From: DAOUKH01 sp034421515
GTDB taxonomy: Bacteria; Chloroflexota; Dehalococcoidia; SHYB01
Direction: 5' to 3'
Assembly (NCBI GenBank): GCA_034421515.1
Contig: DAOUKH010000099.1
Location: 13,314 to 77,313 of the forward strand
DNA length: 64,000 nt
Shown here: positions 17,418 through 26,297 of the stretch, in pieces
How positions within the stretch are numbered: position 1 is the stretch's first letter
Layout: each line of letters starts with the position of its first letter
Notes under the pieces: model-generated
Seen by the model: the letters and a program-made list of their open reading frames with translations, nothing else
What the model was told of the DNA's origin: nothing
Database searches by the model: none
Made by a program: the position numbers and the translations under genes

Positions 17418-18230
17418 TCAGATAATCATCTCGGGTTTCCCGGTTACCAGGGCCCCGCCCGTAATGTTGATGGTCTCGCCGGTGACGTAGGAGGACGCGT
17501 CGCCGGCGAGGAAGAGGGCCAACACCGCGATTTCGGCGGGCCTAGCGCCGCGTCCCATGGGAATCGTGGCCACCGCCATGCGCTCCTTCTCCGGATCCTC
17601 GTCCCATTGCGATCTCATCCACTCCGTCATGACCCAAGTGGGGGCTATGCCATTGACTCGAACCCCGAGAGGGCCGAGCTCCGCGGCGACTGTCTGGGTC
17701 AGGTTGATGACGCCGGCTTTGCCGGCGCCGTAGTGAGCGCGGTGGAGCGCAGGCCGCCGCCCATCCATGGAGGAAATGTTGACGATGGCGCCGGCCCGGC
17801 GTTTCGCCATGTGGGCGCCGACATAGCGGCACCCTAAGAACGTGGTGGTAATGTTCTCGTCGATGCCGGCGTCCCAGTCCTCCTCGCTCAATTCGACGAA
17901 CGGCGTGAGTCCGGTGCCGCCGACGTTGTTGACTAGGATGTCGATCTTCCCAAAGGCAGCGATGGCCTCGCGCACCATGTCTTGAACGTCTTGAGGCCTC
18001 CGCATATCGGCGACGATCGGCAGAGTCGTTACGCCCAGTTTCTCTAGATCCATGGCTACGCCCTTGAGCTGGGTCTCGCTCGCCTCGGGGTCCCTGACGT
18101 TGATGCCGGCAAGGACCACGTTTGCTCCCGCTTCCGCGAATGCGGTGGCGATGGCTCGACCGATGCCCTGGCCGGCACCGGTGACGATGGCCACTTTTCC
18201 TTTGAGTGAGAATCGGTCCAAGATCGTCAT
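17418..18230 (-). CDS. Short-chain dehydrogenase/reductase (canonical triad)
   Basis: A 270-residue classical SDR. ATG 18230 is preferred over upstream in-frame starts because the product then matches the 270 residues of the SDR at 3005-3817 and begins with the same M-x-I-L-D-R-F-S. It has T-G-A-G-Q-G-I-G at 17-24 and a complete Ser154-Tyr167-Lys171 triad (S-S-M-D-G-R-R-P and Y-G-A-G-K). It should be an NAD(P)-dependent alcohol/ketone oxidoreductase and sits directly downstream of the permease genes. Confidence 0.9.
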   Translation of the reverse strand: MTILDRFSLKGKVAIVTGAGQGIGRAIATAFAEAGANVVLAGINVRDPEASETQLKGVAMDLEKLGVTTLPIVADMRRPQDVQDMVREAIAAFGKIDILVNNVGGTGLTPFVELSEEDWDAGIDENITTTFLGCRYVGAHMAKRRAGAIVNISSMDGRRPALHRAHYGAGKAGVINLTQTVAAELGPLGVRVNGIAPTWVMTEWMRSQWDEDPEKERMAVATIPMGRGARPAEIAVLALFLAGDASSYVTGETINITGGALVTGKPEMII

Positions 18231-18268
18231 GGCTTTCGGCGTTTCCGCTCGGCCGGCTGCATCGAGGC

Positions 18269-19186
18269 TCAGGCGCCCGACGCCCGCAACCTCGGGTCGA
18301 GCACGTCCCTCAGGGCGTCCCCCAAGAGGTTGAAGGCCAGCACCGTAGCGGTGATGGCCAGCCCTGGGAAGAGCGCGATCCAGGGGGCCTGGATCATATA
18401 CTGCCGTCCCGCGCCGGACAGCATGTTGCCCCACGTCGGCGTGGGGGGCGGCGGTCCCAAGCCCAAGAAGGAAAGGGATGCCTCGGCGATGATCGCGAAT
18501 CCCAGATTGATCGTGACCAGGACGATGATTGGAGAGGTGACGTTGGGGAGGATATGCCTGAAGGCGATCCGCCAGCCCGAGCTGCCTATGGCGCGGGCGG
18601 CCTCCACGTACATCAGCTCCTTGGCAGAGTAGACATCGGCTCGGACCACGCGGCTGGCGATGGGCGTCAACACGAATCCAAGGGCTAGGATGACGTTCTG
18701 GAGGCCAGACCCCAGCACGGTGACGACAACCATCGCCATAAGGAGTAGGGGAACGGACATGATGGCGTCCATGATCCGCTGTACTACCATGTCGAACTTG
18801 CCGCCGATGTAGCCGGAGGCAAGGCCCCAGAGGGCGCCGTGGAGGATTCCCGCGGCAACAGAGGCCACTCCCACCAGCAAAGAGACGCGCGTTCCGTGGA
18901 GCACGCGGCTAAAGGTGTCGCGACCCACGTCGTCGGTGCCGAAGAGATGTTTCCAGCTCGGGCCCTGCAAGCGGTCTATCGGGTTGATCTCAGAGAACCC
19001 GAAGGGGGCGATAAGATCGACCGTGATCGCGGCGAAGGCGACCGCGAGAATCACCACGGCGCCGGCGGCCCCCAGAGGCTTGCGTTTCGAGAAGCTCCAG
19101 ATCATGGCCGGCGCCCTGAGATACAGCCGTCGTGGGGCCAGCCGTCGCACGGCTTCTACGCCACCAGTTTGCGGTGCATGATTCAT
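18269..19186 (-). CDS. Dipeptide/oligopeptide-type ABC transporter permease (DppC-like)
   Basis: A 305-residue permease. ATG 19186 overlaps the TGA of the DppB-like gene (TGATGA), indicating translational coupling; an in-frame start ten codons upstream is less likely. One N-terminal helix is followed by G-T-D-D-V-G-R-D and five more helices; the coupling loop reads E-A-A-R-A-I-G-S. It corresponds to 3897-4799 in the first operon. The loop before the last helices carries an extra proline-rich G-P-P-P-P-T-P-T insertion relative to that paralogue. Confidence 0.92.
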   Translation of the reverse strand: MNHAPQTGGVEAVRRLAPRRLYLRAPAMIWSFSKRKPLGAAGAVVILAVAFAAITVDLIAPFGFSEINPIDRLQGPSWKHLFGTDDVGRDTFSRVLHGTRVSLLVGVASVAAGILHGALWGLASGYIGGKFDMVVQRIMDAIMSVPLLLMAMVVVTVLGSGLQNVILALGFVLTPIASRVVRADVYSAKELMYVEAARAIGSSGWRIAFRHILPNVTSPIIVLVTINLGFAIIAEASLSFLGLGPPPPTPTWGNMLSGAGRQYMIQAPWIALFPGLAITATVLAFNLLGDALRDVLDPRLRASGA

Positions 19187-20136
19187 CAAGCGTAACGAAT
19201 ACGTGGGTCGAGCCACGCCACGATGAGATCAACGCTCAAGTTCACGAATACCACCATCATGGCGAAGAATATGGTGACTGCTTGCAGCGCCGGGTAGTCC
19301 CGCTGAGCGATGGAGTTGACGGTGTGCAAGCCGAGGCCCGGGATCGAGAAGATGGTCTCGATGATGATGGCGCTGGCCATGAGGTTGGCGAAGATCACGC
19401 CGCCAACCGCCACCGTTGGCCCCATGGCATTCTTCATGGCATGGACGAAGATGACCCTGCGTTCCACAAGGCCTTTGGCCCTGGCGGTCCGCACGTAATC
19501 TTGCCTGAGGACCTCAAGCAGCGATGAGCGGATGAACCTGGCCAGGATGCCAGCGACGATGGCTCCGGACACGACCGCCGCCGGGAGGACCTGCTCCAGG
19601 TTGGTCAGGGGGTTGTCCAGGAAGTCTTGATAGGGTATTGGGGCACTGTATCCCCACCATCTCGCAGGAAAGACGATCACCAGCGTCGCAATCCAGAAGC
19701 CCGGCACGGCTAGCGCGGTGACGGCGAAGACCCTGGTAACGTAGTCGACGATCGTATCTTGCCTGAGCGCAGAGACGACCCCCGCGGGCACCGAGATCAG
19801 GAGAGCGATGACCATGGAGAGCCCGGCAACCTGAAGGGTTATGGGCGCCCGTCGTAAGACCTCGTCAATCACCGGCTCACCGTCTAGGAATGAATCCCCC
19901 AGGTCGCCCCTCACGAACCGGCCAAGCGTGACGAAATACTGCTTGACGACTGGTTCGTCGATACCGAGGTCGGCGCGCAGGCGAGCCTCGACTTCAGGAT
20001 CGCCTGAGGCCGACGCTTCAATCAGGAGGGCATCGACGGCGTCTCCCGGCACAAGCCGGATCAGGGAGAACACCAGCGTGAAAACGAAGAACGCGACGGG
20101 AATAATTAGGAGGAGCCGTCTGACGACGTACGCCAT
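19186..20136 (-). CDS. Dipeptide/oligopeptide-type ABC transporter permease (DppB-like)
   Basis: A 316-residue permease, equal in length to the paralogue at 4813-5763. It shows the N-terminal helix plus R-L-V-P-G-D, then helices separated by the coupling loop D-Y-V-R-T-A-R-A-K-G-L-V near residue 215. AGGAGGAG precedes ATG 20136. It lies 46 bases after the binding-protein gene. It forms the membrane channel with the DppC-like product; no ATPase gene is nearby. Confidence 0.93.
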   Translation of the reverse strand: MAYVVRRLLLIIPVAFFVFTLVFSLIRLVPGDAVDALLIEASASGDPEVEARLRADLGIDEPVVKQYFVTLGRFVRGDLGDSFLDGEPVIDEVLRRAPITLQVAGLSMVIALLISVPAGVVSALRQDTIVDYVTRVFAVTALAVPGFWIATLVIVFPARWWGYSAPIPYQDFLDNPLTNLEQVLPAAVVSGAIVAGILARFIRSSLLEVLRQDYVRTARAKGLVERRVIFVHAMKNAMGPTVAVGGVIFANLMASAIIIETIFSIPGLGLHTVNSIAQRDYPALQAVTIFFAMMVVFVNLSVDLIVAWLDPRIRYA

Positions 20137-20182
20137 AGGCTCCTCCTAATTTATGCGCTTTTTGCCCCGCCGAGCGTTGTGT

Positions 20183-21889
20183 TTAGTTGTCGTACCAGAG
20201 CCGTTCGTGGTCCCGAACGTAGGTATTGATGGGCTGGACTTTGTACCGGCCCGAGTCGCTCGTCCTGAGGTCTGCATCCGCGACCGCCCACGTGCGGGAG
20301 GCGGCTACGCGCTGGAGCACGAGCTGATTGGTCAGGATGTAGTCCTGGATTGCCTTGACCTTGACTTGCCGCGCCGCGTCGTCGCCGGTTGCGAGCATGT
20401 CATCGATCATCGCGTCAAGCTCCGGATCAGCCAGGCCGGAGCTGTTCTTGGCTCCGGTGGAATGGTAGTTGTTGTTCATGTAGGACTCCGGGCTGTTCGC
20501 TCCACCGAAGCCCCAGGCGACGTCCCTGAACGCCACGTCCTCGGTATGCTTTTTGAAGGAGGCGAAGTCCGGTTCCACGTTGGACACGACCTTGAAGCCC
20601 AGAGCCTTCATTTCCTCGATGAATACCTCGACGTTGGCCTCGTAGTCGCGCTGGAACTTGACGGAGTCCACATGCAGCTCGTAGCCCTCCGGTACCCCGG
20701 CCTCCCTGAGCAAGGCTATGGCCTCTTCAACGTCATACCGGTAGGAGTATTTCTCGGCGGCCAACTCTTCAGGGGTCAAGGCCCAGGCCGTCCCATGCTG
20801 ACCGGAGACCGGACCTGCCCACTGACCGAGGCCGCCGAACGCCGCTTGAATGTGGGCGTCGAGGTCCATTCCAAGGGCGATGGCTTTGCGCACTCGAACG
20901 TCCTGGAACAACGGATTGTTCTGGTTGTAGTAGAGGACGTAGGAGCTCTGCCACAGGTACTCGATCACTTGGGCGTCGGGTCTCGCTCTCTGTACCTCCT
21001 GCACCTCTTCGTTGAACAAGTACTCGATGTAGTTCAGCTTGCCGGTAACGGTCGCGGCCGTCCGGGCCGCTCGATCCGGGATGATCAAGCTTTCGGTGGC
21101 ATCGACGTAGGGCAACTGGTTCCCGACGTGGTCTTGCTTCCAGTAGCTGTCGTTCCGGTCCATGAAGACGCCGACGTCTTTTTCCAACCGGTTCAGCGTG
21201 AAGGGCCCGGTGCCGATCGCCTGGGTGTTGAGGTCTTCCGTTTCGGGGGCCACGATGAGGGCCTCCCGTCCTGCCATGGCGAACGGAAGCAGTACGTCGA
21301 CCTGGCTCGTATTGATGACGAAGGTGTACGGGTCCGGGGTCTCGAAGCTCACGACGTTCTTATACGTTGTCTTGTAGGAGCTTCCCTCACCGGAGAGCCG
21401 TTCCAAATTCCACTTGATGTCCTCCGAGGTCAGCTCGCGTCCGTTGTGGTACATGACACCAGTGTTCAGCTTGAACGTCATGCGCTCTCCGTTGTTGGAG
21501 AGGGTGACCCCCTCAGCAATGTCCGGCACGGTTATGACGTCGTTGGCCGTTTCGAGTGTATCGAGCTTCATCAGGCGATTGTAGATCGGGCTCACCGACT
21601 GCGCCGTCATGTGGTTCCCGAAGTGGGGATCCAGGTTCGGCAAGTTGGGACAGCACCAGGCCCATGAGATGGAGCCGCCGTACTTGGCGCTGAACGCCGG
21701 TGTGGCAGTGGGCGCGGGAGGCGCGGTGGGCGCCGGCGTTGCCGTGGGCTGCGGGACCGCCGTCGGCGGGGGAGAAGTCGGGACCGCGGTCGGGTCAGTT
21801 CCTCCGCCACAGGCCGCAACCACCATCGAGACCACAACCCCAAGTATCAGTAAGAATCCGAGTGCCTTTCGGCCGCTTATCTTTCCCAT
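20183..21889 (-). CDS. ABC transporter solute-binding lipoprotein (SBP_bac_5 family)
   Basis: A 568-residue binding lipoprotein. The signal peptide ends V-A-A-C with Cys27 lipidated, followed by a Pro/Thr/Ala tether. The mature part shares long near-identical stretches with the binding protein at 5828-7531, including the double-cysteine segment S-W-A-W-C-C-P-N-L-P and G-N-H-M-T-A-Q-S-V-S-P. The two probably bind related ligands. GGGGAGGGGG precedes ATG 21889. It is the first gene of the second minus-strand operon. Confidence 0.92.
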   Translation of the reverse strand: MGKISGRKALGFLLILGVVVSMVVAACGGGTDPTAVPTSPPPTAVPQPTATPAPTAPPAPTATPAFSAKYGGSISWAWCCPNLPNLDPHFGNHMTAQSVSPIYNRLMKLDTLETANDVITVPDIAEGVTLSNNGERMTFKLNTGVMYHNGRELTSEDIKWNLERLSGEGSSYKTTYKNVVSFETPDPYTFVINTSQVDVLLPFAMAGREALIVAPETEDLNTQAIGTGPFTLNRLEKDVGVFMDRNDSYWKQDHVGNQLPYVDATESLIIPDRAARTAATVTGKLNYIEYLFNEEVQEVQRARPDAQVIEYLWQSSYVLYYNQNNPLFQDVRVRKAIALGMDLDAHIQAAFGGLGQWAGPVSGQHGTAWALTPEELAAEKYSYRYDVEEAIALLREAGVPEGYELHVDSVKFQRDYEANVEVFIEEMKALGFKVVSNVEPDFASFKKHTEDVAFRDVAWGFGGANSPESYMNNNYHSTGAKNSSGLADPELDAMIDDMLATGDDAARQVKVKAIQDYILTNQLVLQRVAASRTWAVADADLRTSDSGRYKVQPINTYVRDHERLWYDN

Positions 21890-22003
21890 TAGAGATACCC
21901 CCTCCCCTCAACACTTGCCCGACCCTGCAATCGAGTCGGGATTCGGCACGAACCGGGCCACCGATGGCGCATGATCCAAACTCGACCGCCACTCGGGGCC
22001 GAA

Positions 22004-22031
22004 AACTACCAAGTCAAGGCCCCTTTGTCAA
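22004..22031 (-). promoter_or_regulatory. Candidate promoter of the second transporter/SDR operon
   Basis: The minus strand has TTGACA (22031-22026), a 16-base spacer, and TAGTTT (22009-22004), about 115 bases before ATG 21889. The rest of the 329-base intergenic stretch 21890-22218 holds a short GC-rich inverted repeat (GGCGC/GCGCC, 22047-22058) and, on the plus strand, a TTAGCAT -10-like site near 22160 with no good -35. I see no other structure there. Confidence 0.4.
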
Positions 22032-22218
22032 GCGAAACTTGTTGCGGGCGCAAGCGCCGCTCTCACGGGGTCATTGACGGAAGTTGCAGCGGCTGCCAGA
22101 TGCCCCATGGCCGACGACGCGAATGGGGCGAAACAGCACGACAAGGCCCTGATTTGTGTTAGCATGGCAAATCCGGTCCGCTGAGGCGACATCCGCTCCA
22201 GAAAAAGAGGGGAAGTGT

Positions 22219-23886
22219 ATGGGGCAAGTTACCGCGGGTCAGATCCTGGCCCAAGCCCTTGCGGCGGAAGGCGTGGACACGTTCTTTCACCTCCTGGAGC
22301 GGGAACGTCTCGTCTACGATTTGACCACGGCCGGGCTGAGAGCGGTCCTGGTCCGCAACGAGCTGGCCGGGGGGATGATGGCGCACGGCTACAGCCGGGT
22401 GGCCGGCAAGCCGGGCGTAGTTCTCACGGCTCCCGGCCCCGGCACCGCGAATCTTGTCCCGGCCCTGGCGAACGCCCTCGCGGACGCTTGCCCCGTCATC
22501 GCCTTAGGAGCGTCGGCTCATCTGCTGGACCGTCAGACTGGTACTTTTCAAGAAATGGACCAGGTGAGATTGATGGAGCCGGCCACGAAATGGGCTGCCC
22601 AACTCACCCATCCCCACAGGATTGCCGAGTACGTCAGCTCGGCGTTCCGCCATGCGCTTGCCGCTCCCCAAGGGCCGGTGTATCTCGACTTGCCCGCGGA
22701 CGTCGCGGAACAGGGACCGCCGATAGACGAAGAGCAGGCGAAGCGGCCTACCAAATACCGGACACAGGCGCGGCCGCATGCCGATCCTGCTCTCGTGGAG
22801 CAGGCGATCGAGCTGTTGGTCCAGGCCGAGAGGCCCCTCGTTGTCACGGGCAGCGGCGTGCTGTGGTCGGGCGCCAGCGGCGAGTTGCAGGATTTCGTCG
22901 ACCTCACGGGGACCCCCTTTTTCACAACGCCTCAAAGTCGCGGGGTCATTCCTGAAGACCATCCCCTCTTCTTTGGCGGGGCTCGGTCGATGGCGTTTCG
23001 AGAGGCGGATGTGGTGCTGGTGGTGGGCACACGAGCCAATATCATCTCGACCTTCTTCTTGCCGCCCCGGTGGAATCCGGACGTGAAGATCATCGCGGTG
23101 AATCTGGACCCGACGGAGATCGGGAAAAACGCCCCGGTGGAGGTCGGCCTGTACGGCGACGCTCAGGCGGTGTTGCGCCAGCTCACCGATGCAGCCAGGG
23201 GCCGCTTCGAGCCGGTCCGGTCCGAATGGGTCAGTGCCCTCGCCAAACGCGACGCCAGCCGAGCGGGGCGCGAGGCACAGCACCTCAACTCTGACCAGAC
23301 GCCGATTCACCCGCTCCGACTGTGCCGGGAAGTTCGAGCTTTCATGGACCGCGACGCCATACTCGCCCTGGATGGGAATGAGACGCTGGTCTATGGCAAT
23401 CAATCGATCCCGACTTTCGTGCCAGGGCACCGGCTCACTCCAGGGCCTCATGGGACCATGGGTGTGGGCGTGCCTTTCGGGATCGGGGCCCAGCTCGCCA
23501 AGCCTGACAAGCAGGTGGTTGTCCTCACTGGAGATGGGGCGTTCGGCTGGTATGGCATCGAGGTCGATACGGCAGTCCGCTGCCAGCTTCCGGTGCTGTT
23601 CGTGATTTGCAACAACGGAGGGTACGCGGCGGCTTTCGAAGGGATCGATAACCCGCAGCGAGAGCTGGGCTTCACTCGATACGATCGGATGATGGAAGCC
23701 TTAGGAGGCCACGGCGAGTTCGTTGAGCGCCCGGAGGACATCCGGCCTGCCCTCGAACGGGCCTATGCCTCCGGCAAACCAGCAGCGGTGAACGTCATCA
23801 CGGACCCCTACGCCAGCGCCAGCACTGCGGCGTTCTTCACCAGGCCTGACCGCCAGGGCGTCGGTGACGTCGGGTGGTATCTCTAG
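22219..23886 (+). CDS. Thiamine-diphosphate-dependent enzyme (acetolactate synthase/2-hydroxyacyl-CoA lyase-like)
   Basis: A 555-residue ThDP enzyme of the acetolactate synthase/benzoylformate decarboxylase/oxalyl-CoA decarboxylase superfamily. ATG 22219 follows GAGGGGAAG. The activating glutamate is Glu48 (V-R-N-E-L-A). The ThDP/Mg site G-D-G-A-F-G...N-N-G-G lies near 437-467. The N-terminus departs from acetolactate synthase (F-F-H-L-L-E-R-E-R where F-G-x-x-G-G is usual), and no regulatory subunit gene follows. With a class III CoA-transferase next, a C-C lyase or decarboxylase acting on a CoA thioester (2-hydroxyacyl-CoA lyase or oxalyl-CoA decarboxylase type) is a plausible reading, but this is inference. 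Confidence 0.8.
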   Translation: MGQVTAGQILAQALAAEGVDTFFHLLERERLVYDLTTAGLRAVLVRNELAGGMMAHGYSRVAGKPGVVLTAPGPGTANLVPALANALADACPVIALGASAHLLDRQTGTFQEMDQVRLMEPATKWAAQLTHPHRIAEYVSSAFRHALAAPQGPVYLDLPADVAEQGPPIDEEQAKRPTKYRTQARPHADPALVEQAIELLVQAERPLVVTGSGVLWSGASGELQDFVDLTGTPFFTTPQSRGVIPEDHPLFFGGARSMAFREADVVLVVGTRANIISTFFLPPRWNPDVKIIAVNLDPTEIGKNAPVEVGLYGDAQAVLRQLTDAARGRFEPVRSEWVSALAKRDASRAGREAQHLNSDQTPIHPLRLCREVRAFMDRDAILALDGNETLVYGNQSIPTFVPGHRLTPGPHGTMGVGVPFGIGAQLAKPDKQVVVLTGDGAFGWYGIEVDTAVRCQLPVLFVICNNGGYAAAFEGIDNPQRELGFTRYDRMMEALGGHGEFVERPEDIRPALERAYASGKPAAVNVITDPYASASTAAFFTRPDRQGVGDVGWYL

Positions 23887-23989
23887 AGATGCCGGCCGAC
23901 GATGTCGCCCCACCGGCGGCGCCCTCTGCCGGCCCTGACAAGCGGCACGCAGGGACGAGCACCCTTGGGTCCTCGGAGGAGGTAACCTG

Positions 23990-25219
23990 ATGCCAGCAGT
24001 GCTGGAAGGCATTCGAGTTCTCGATTTTTCGCGTATCGGCGCGGGGCCGCTCAGCGCTCAGATGCTGGGCGACCTGGGCGCGGACGTCATCAAGGTGGAG
24101 GATGTAGAGGGCGGTATGCTCGACCGCCGCGTGACCTACCCCTGGTTGAACGACGAAGCCCTGCTCGTCCTGCAGATGAACCGTAATAAGCGCAGCATCG
24201 CCGTCGACATCAGCAGCCCTGAAGGCAAGGACATCATCTACAAGCTCGCGCGACAATCGGATGTCGTGGTCACGAACTTCCGGCCCTCGGTGAAAAAACG
24301 CCTGAAGGTCGCCTACGAAGACCTTCGCAGCTTGAACGAGAAGATCATCTACGTCTCCGTCTCCGGCTTCGGCGACACCGGGCCATACTCTGAAAAGAAG
24401 GGGCAGGACCTTCTCGCCCAAGCCATGAGCGGGGCCATGTGGATGAATAGCTTTGCCGACAATCCGCCCATCCCCATCGGGACCCTCATCGCCGACTTGG
24501 ACACGGCGAAGCTGTCGGCCTATGGAGTCCTCGCCGCCCTCATCGCACGAGACCGTTTCGGTGTGGGGCAAGAAGTGCAGGTCTCCTTGCTCGATACGAT
24601 GATCGATCTGCAAATGCACGATGCCTTCTATCAGCTCAATGGAGGCGGCATGTATCGCCGGGGCCGTCATGGCAGGGGAAACAGTTTCGGCTCGGGAGTC
24701 CCGTACGGGGCGTACGAGACCAGCGACGGCAAATGGATCGCCATATCCGCCGGACTAGCCGAGGTCTGCTACGCCTTGGGGATCGAGGACCTGTCCCAGG
24801 ACCCCCGCTACGACACGTGGGAGAAGCAGCGAGAGCACCAGGAGGAGCTCTGGCGGTTCGTTGAGCGGGCGATGGCCCAGTACACGGCGGAGCAGGCGCT
24901 GGGTTTATTCGAGGCCGCCGATATCTGGGCGGCGCCGGTCTACGACTACGAGGAAGCCTTCCTCGACCCCCAGGTGCTCCACAATGAGATGCTGATCGAG
25001 CTGGAAAACCCCCGAGGCGGGACGTATAAGACCACGGGGATGCCGGTGAAGTTGTCGCACACGCCCGCCGGACCGCGCAGGCGCCCACCCCGCTATGCCG
25101 AGCACACGGCGGAAGTGCTCAAGTCGTTGGGCTACTCGCCGAGTGAAATCAAGAGGCTGGCCGAGAAGAGAGCCGACAAGAGCGTGGTCGTCTTGGGCGA
25201 GTTGCCGGCGGACTCATAG
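23990..25219 (+). CDS. Class III CoA-transferase (CaiB/BaiF)
   Basis: A 409-residue CoA-transferase with I-R-V-L-D-F-S near 6-12, L-G-D-L-G-A-D-V-I-K-V-E near 25-36, and the catalytic-aspartate region L-I-A-D-L-D-T-A, where Asp falls at the expected spacing before L-A-A-L. The end shows R-R-R-P-P-R-Y-A-E-H-T. It has a very strong GGAGGAGGT site seven bases before ATG 23990. It is 103 bases after the ThDP-enzyme gene and on the same strand, so the pair may form a short pathway in which an acid is activated to its CoA ester and then cleaved or decarboxylated. Confidence 0.9.
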   Translation: MPAVLEGIRVLDFSRIGAGPLSAQMLGDLGADVIKVEDVEGGMLDRRVTYPWLNDEALLVLQMNRNKRSIAVDISSPEGKDIIYKLARQSDVVVTNFRPSVKKRLKVAYEDLRSLNEKIIYVSVSGFGDTGPYSEKKGQDLLAQAMSGAMWMNSFADNPPIPIGTLIADLDTAKLSAYGVLAALIARDRFGVGQEVQVSLLDTMIDLQMHDAFYQLNGGGMYRRGRHGRGNSFGSGVPYGAYETSDGKWIAISAGLAEVCYALGIEDLSQDPRYDTWEKQREHQEELWRFVERAMAQYTAEQALGLFEAADIWAAPVYDYEEAFLDPQVLHNEMLIELENPRGGTYKTTGMPVKLSHTPAGPRRRPPRYAEHTAEVLKSLGYSPSEIKRLAEKRADKSVVVLGELPADS

Positions 25220-25322
25220 CGGGACAATCGAGAGCTTTATCTGCCAAACCCCCTCGTGATCCGCCCAAGGCCCGGTTGACATCCAATGCACCGTGGTCTG
25301 CGTCGGCAAACGCGGCAATCGG

Positions 25323-26117
25323 TCAGACGACGGCGTGCCCGGCGCCACCGCTGGCGGCGATAGCCTCGCCGGTGATGCACGCAGCCTTGGGCGACGCGAG
25401 GAACGCGACCAGGTAGGCAATTTCGCGAGACTCGACGATGCGGCGGATCGCGGTGCCGCCCGCCATCCGGGCCTCCACCTCCTCGGCCGTGGTCCCATCC
25501 CGCCGGGCGCGGTCAGCCAGCAGCTGGTCGAACCACGGGGTCCTGGCAGTCCCAGGATGCACCACGTTGACGGTAATGCCCGACGGTCCGAGCTCATCGG
25601 ACAGCGTCTTGCTGAGCTGGACCATGGCGATATTGCGTATGCCGGTGCCGTAGCTGCCCGAACTGCGCGCCGACTCGCCGGCGACGTTGATGATGCGCCC
25701 CCATCCCTGGCGCGCCATGTGCGGGGCAGCAGCGCGGGCGCAGCGCAGGCAGCCCATGAACTTCGTATTCAGGTCTTGGTGCATCGCCTCGTCTGTCACG
25801 GCTCCCAGGGGGCCGGTGGCAAAGCCCCCGGGCCTGCCGGCGTTGTTTACCAGGATGTCGAGCCGGCCCAGGCGCTCGATGGTGATGTCAACCATGCGCT
25901 GGACCGCCTGAGCGTCTGCGATGTCGGCGACGACGGGCAGGACGCGGCAGCCCGTCTCCTGGGCCAGATCCCGGGCGGCGGCCTCCAACTCCTGGCGGGT
26001 GCGGGCGCAGACCGCCACGTCGGCGCCCTCCATGGCCAGCTCGCGGGCGATAGCCTTGCCGATCCCCTGGCTCCCTCCCGTGACCAGCGCGACTTTGCCT
26101 TTGAGCTCCAGGTCCAT
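25323..26117 (-). CDS. SDR family oxidoreductase with atypical active site
   Basis: A 264-residue SDR. ATG 26117 is chosen because GGGAGG precedes it and the T-G-G-S-Q-G-I-G motif then falls at 13-20; the frame is open much further upstream without similarity. N-N-A-G is near 92. The usual Tyr-x3-Lys is not seen: the region reads S-Y-G-T-G-I-R-N followed by L-S-K-T-L-S, a variant found in some SDR subfamilies. Whether it is an active reductase is uncertain. It is convergent with the CoA-transferase at 23990-25219 and stands alone. Confidence 0.82.
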   Translation of the reverse strand: MDLELKGKVALVTGGSQGIGKAIARELAMEGADVAVCARTRQELEAAARDLAQETGCRVLPVVADIADAQAVQRMVDITIERLGRLDILVNNAGRPGGFATGPLGAVTDEAMHQDLNTKFMGCLRCARAAAPHMARQGWGRIINVAGESARSSGSYGTGIRNIAMVQLSKTLSDELGPSGITVNVVHPGTARTPWFDQLLADRARRDGTTAEEVEARMAGGTAIRRIVESREIAYLVAFLASPKAACITGEAIAASGGAGHAVV

Positions 26118-26297
26118 GGCTGCCTCCCGGCCGGGGTGTTGTGAGGAACGGCTCCCGTGCGCCGCTTCAGGGTAGTGGCAGCCGCGGCCCGCGGGCAAGG
26201 GAAGGGCCAGGGAATCGCTCGATGCGCCAAGGAGGACGGCCTCGGGAACTGCCGGCCTGTAGCCAAGGGCGCTTTGTGGCCGGATACGCCTGGCATG

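Noticed and set aside
25276..25281. TTGACA as a plus-strand -35 box
   Set aside because: No -10-like sequence at 16-18 bases downstream and it faces the end of a minus-strand gene.
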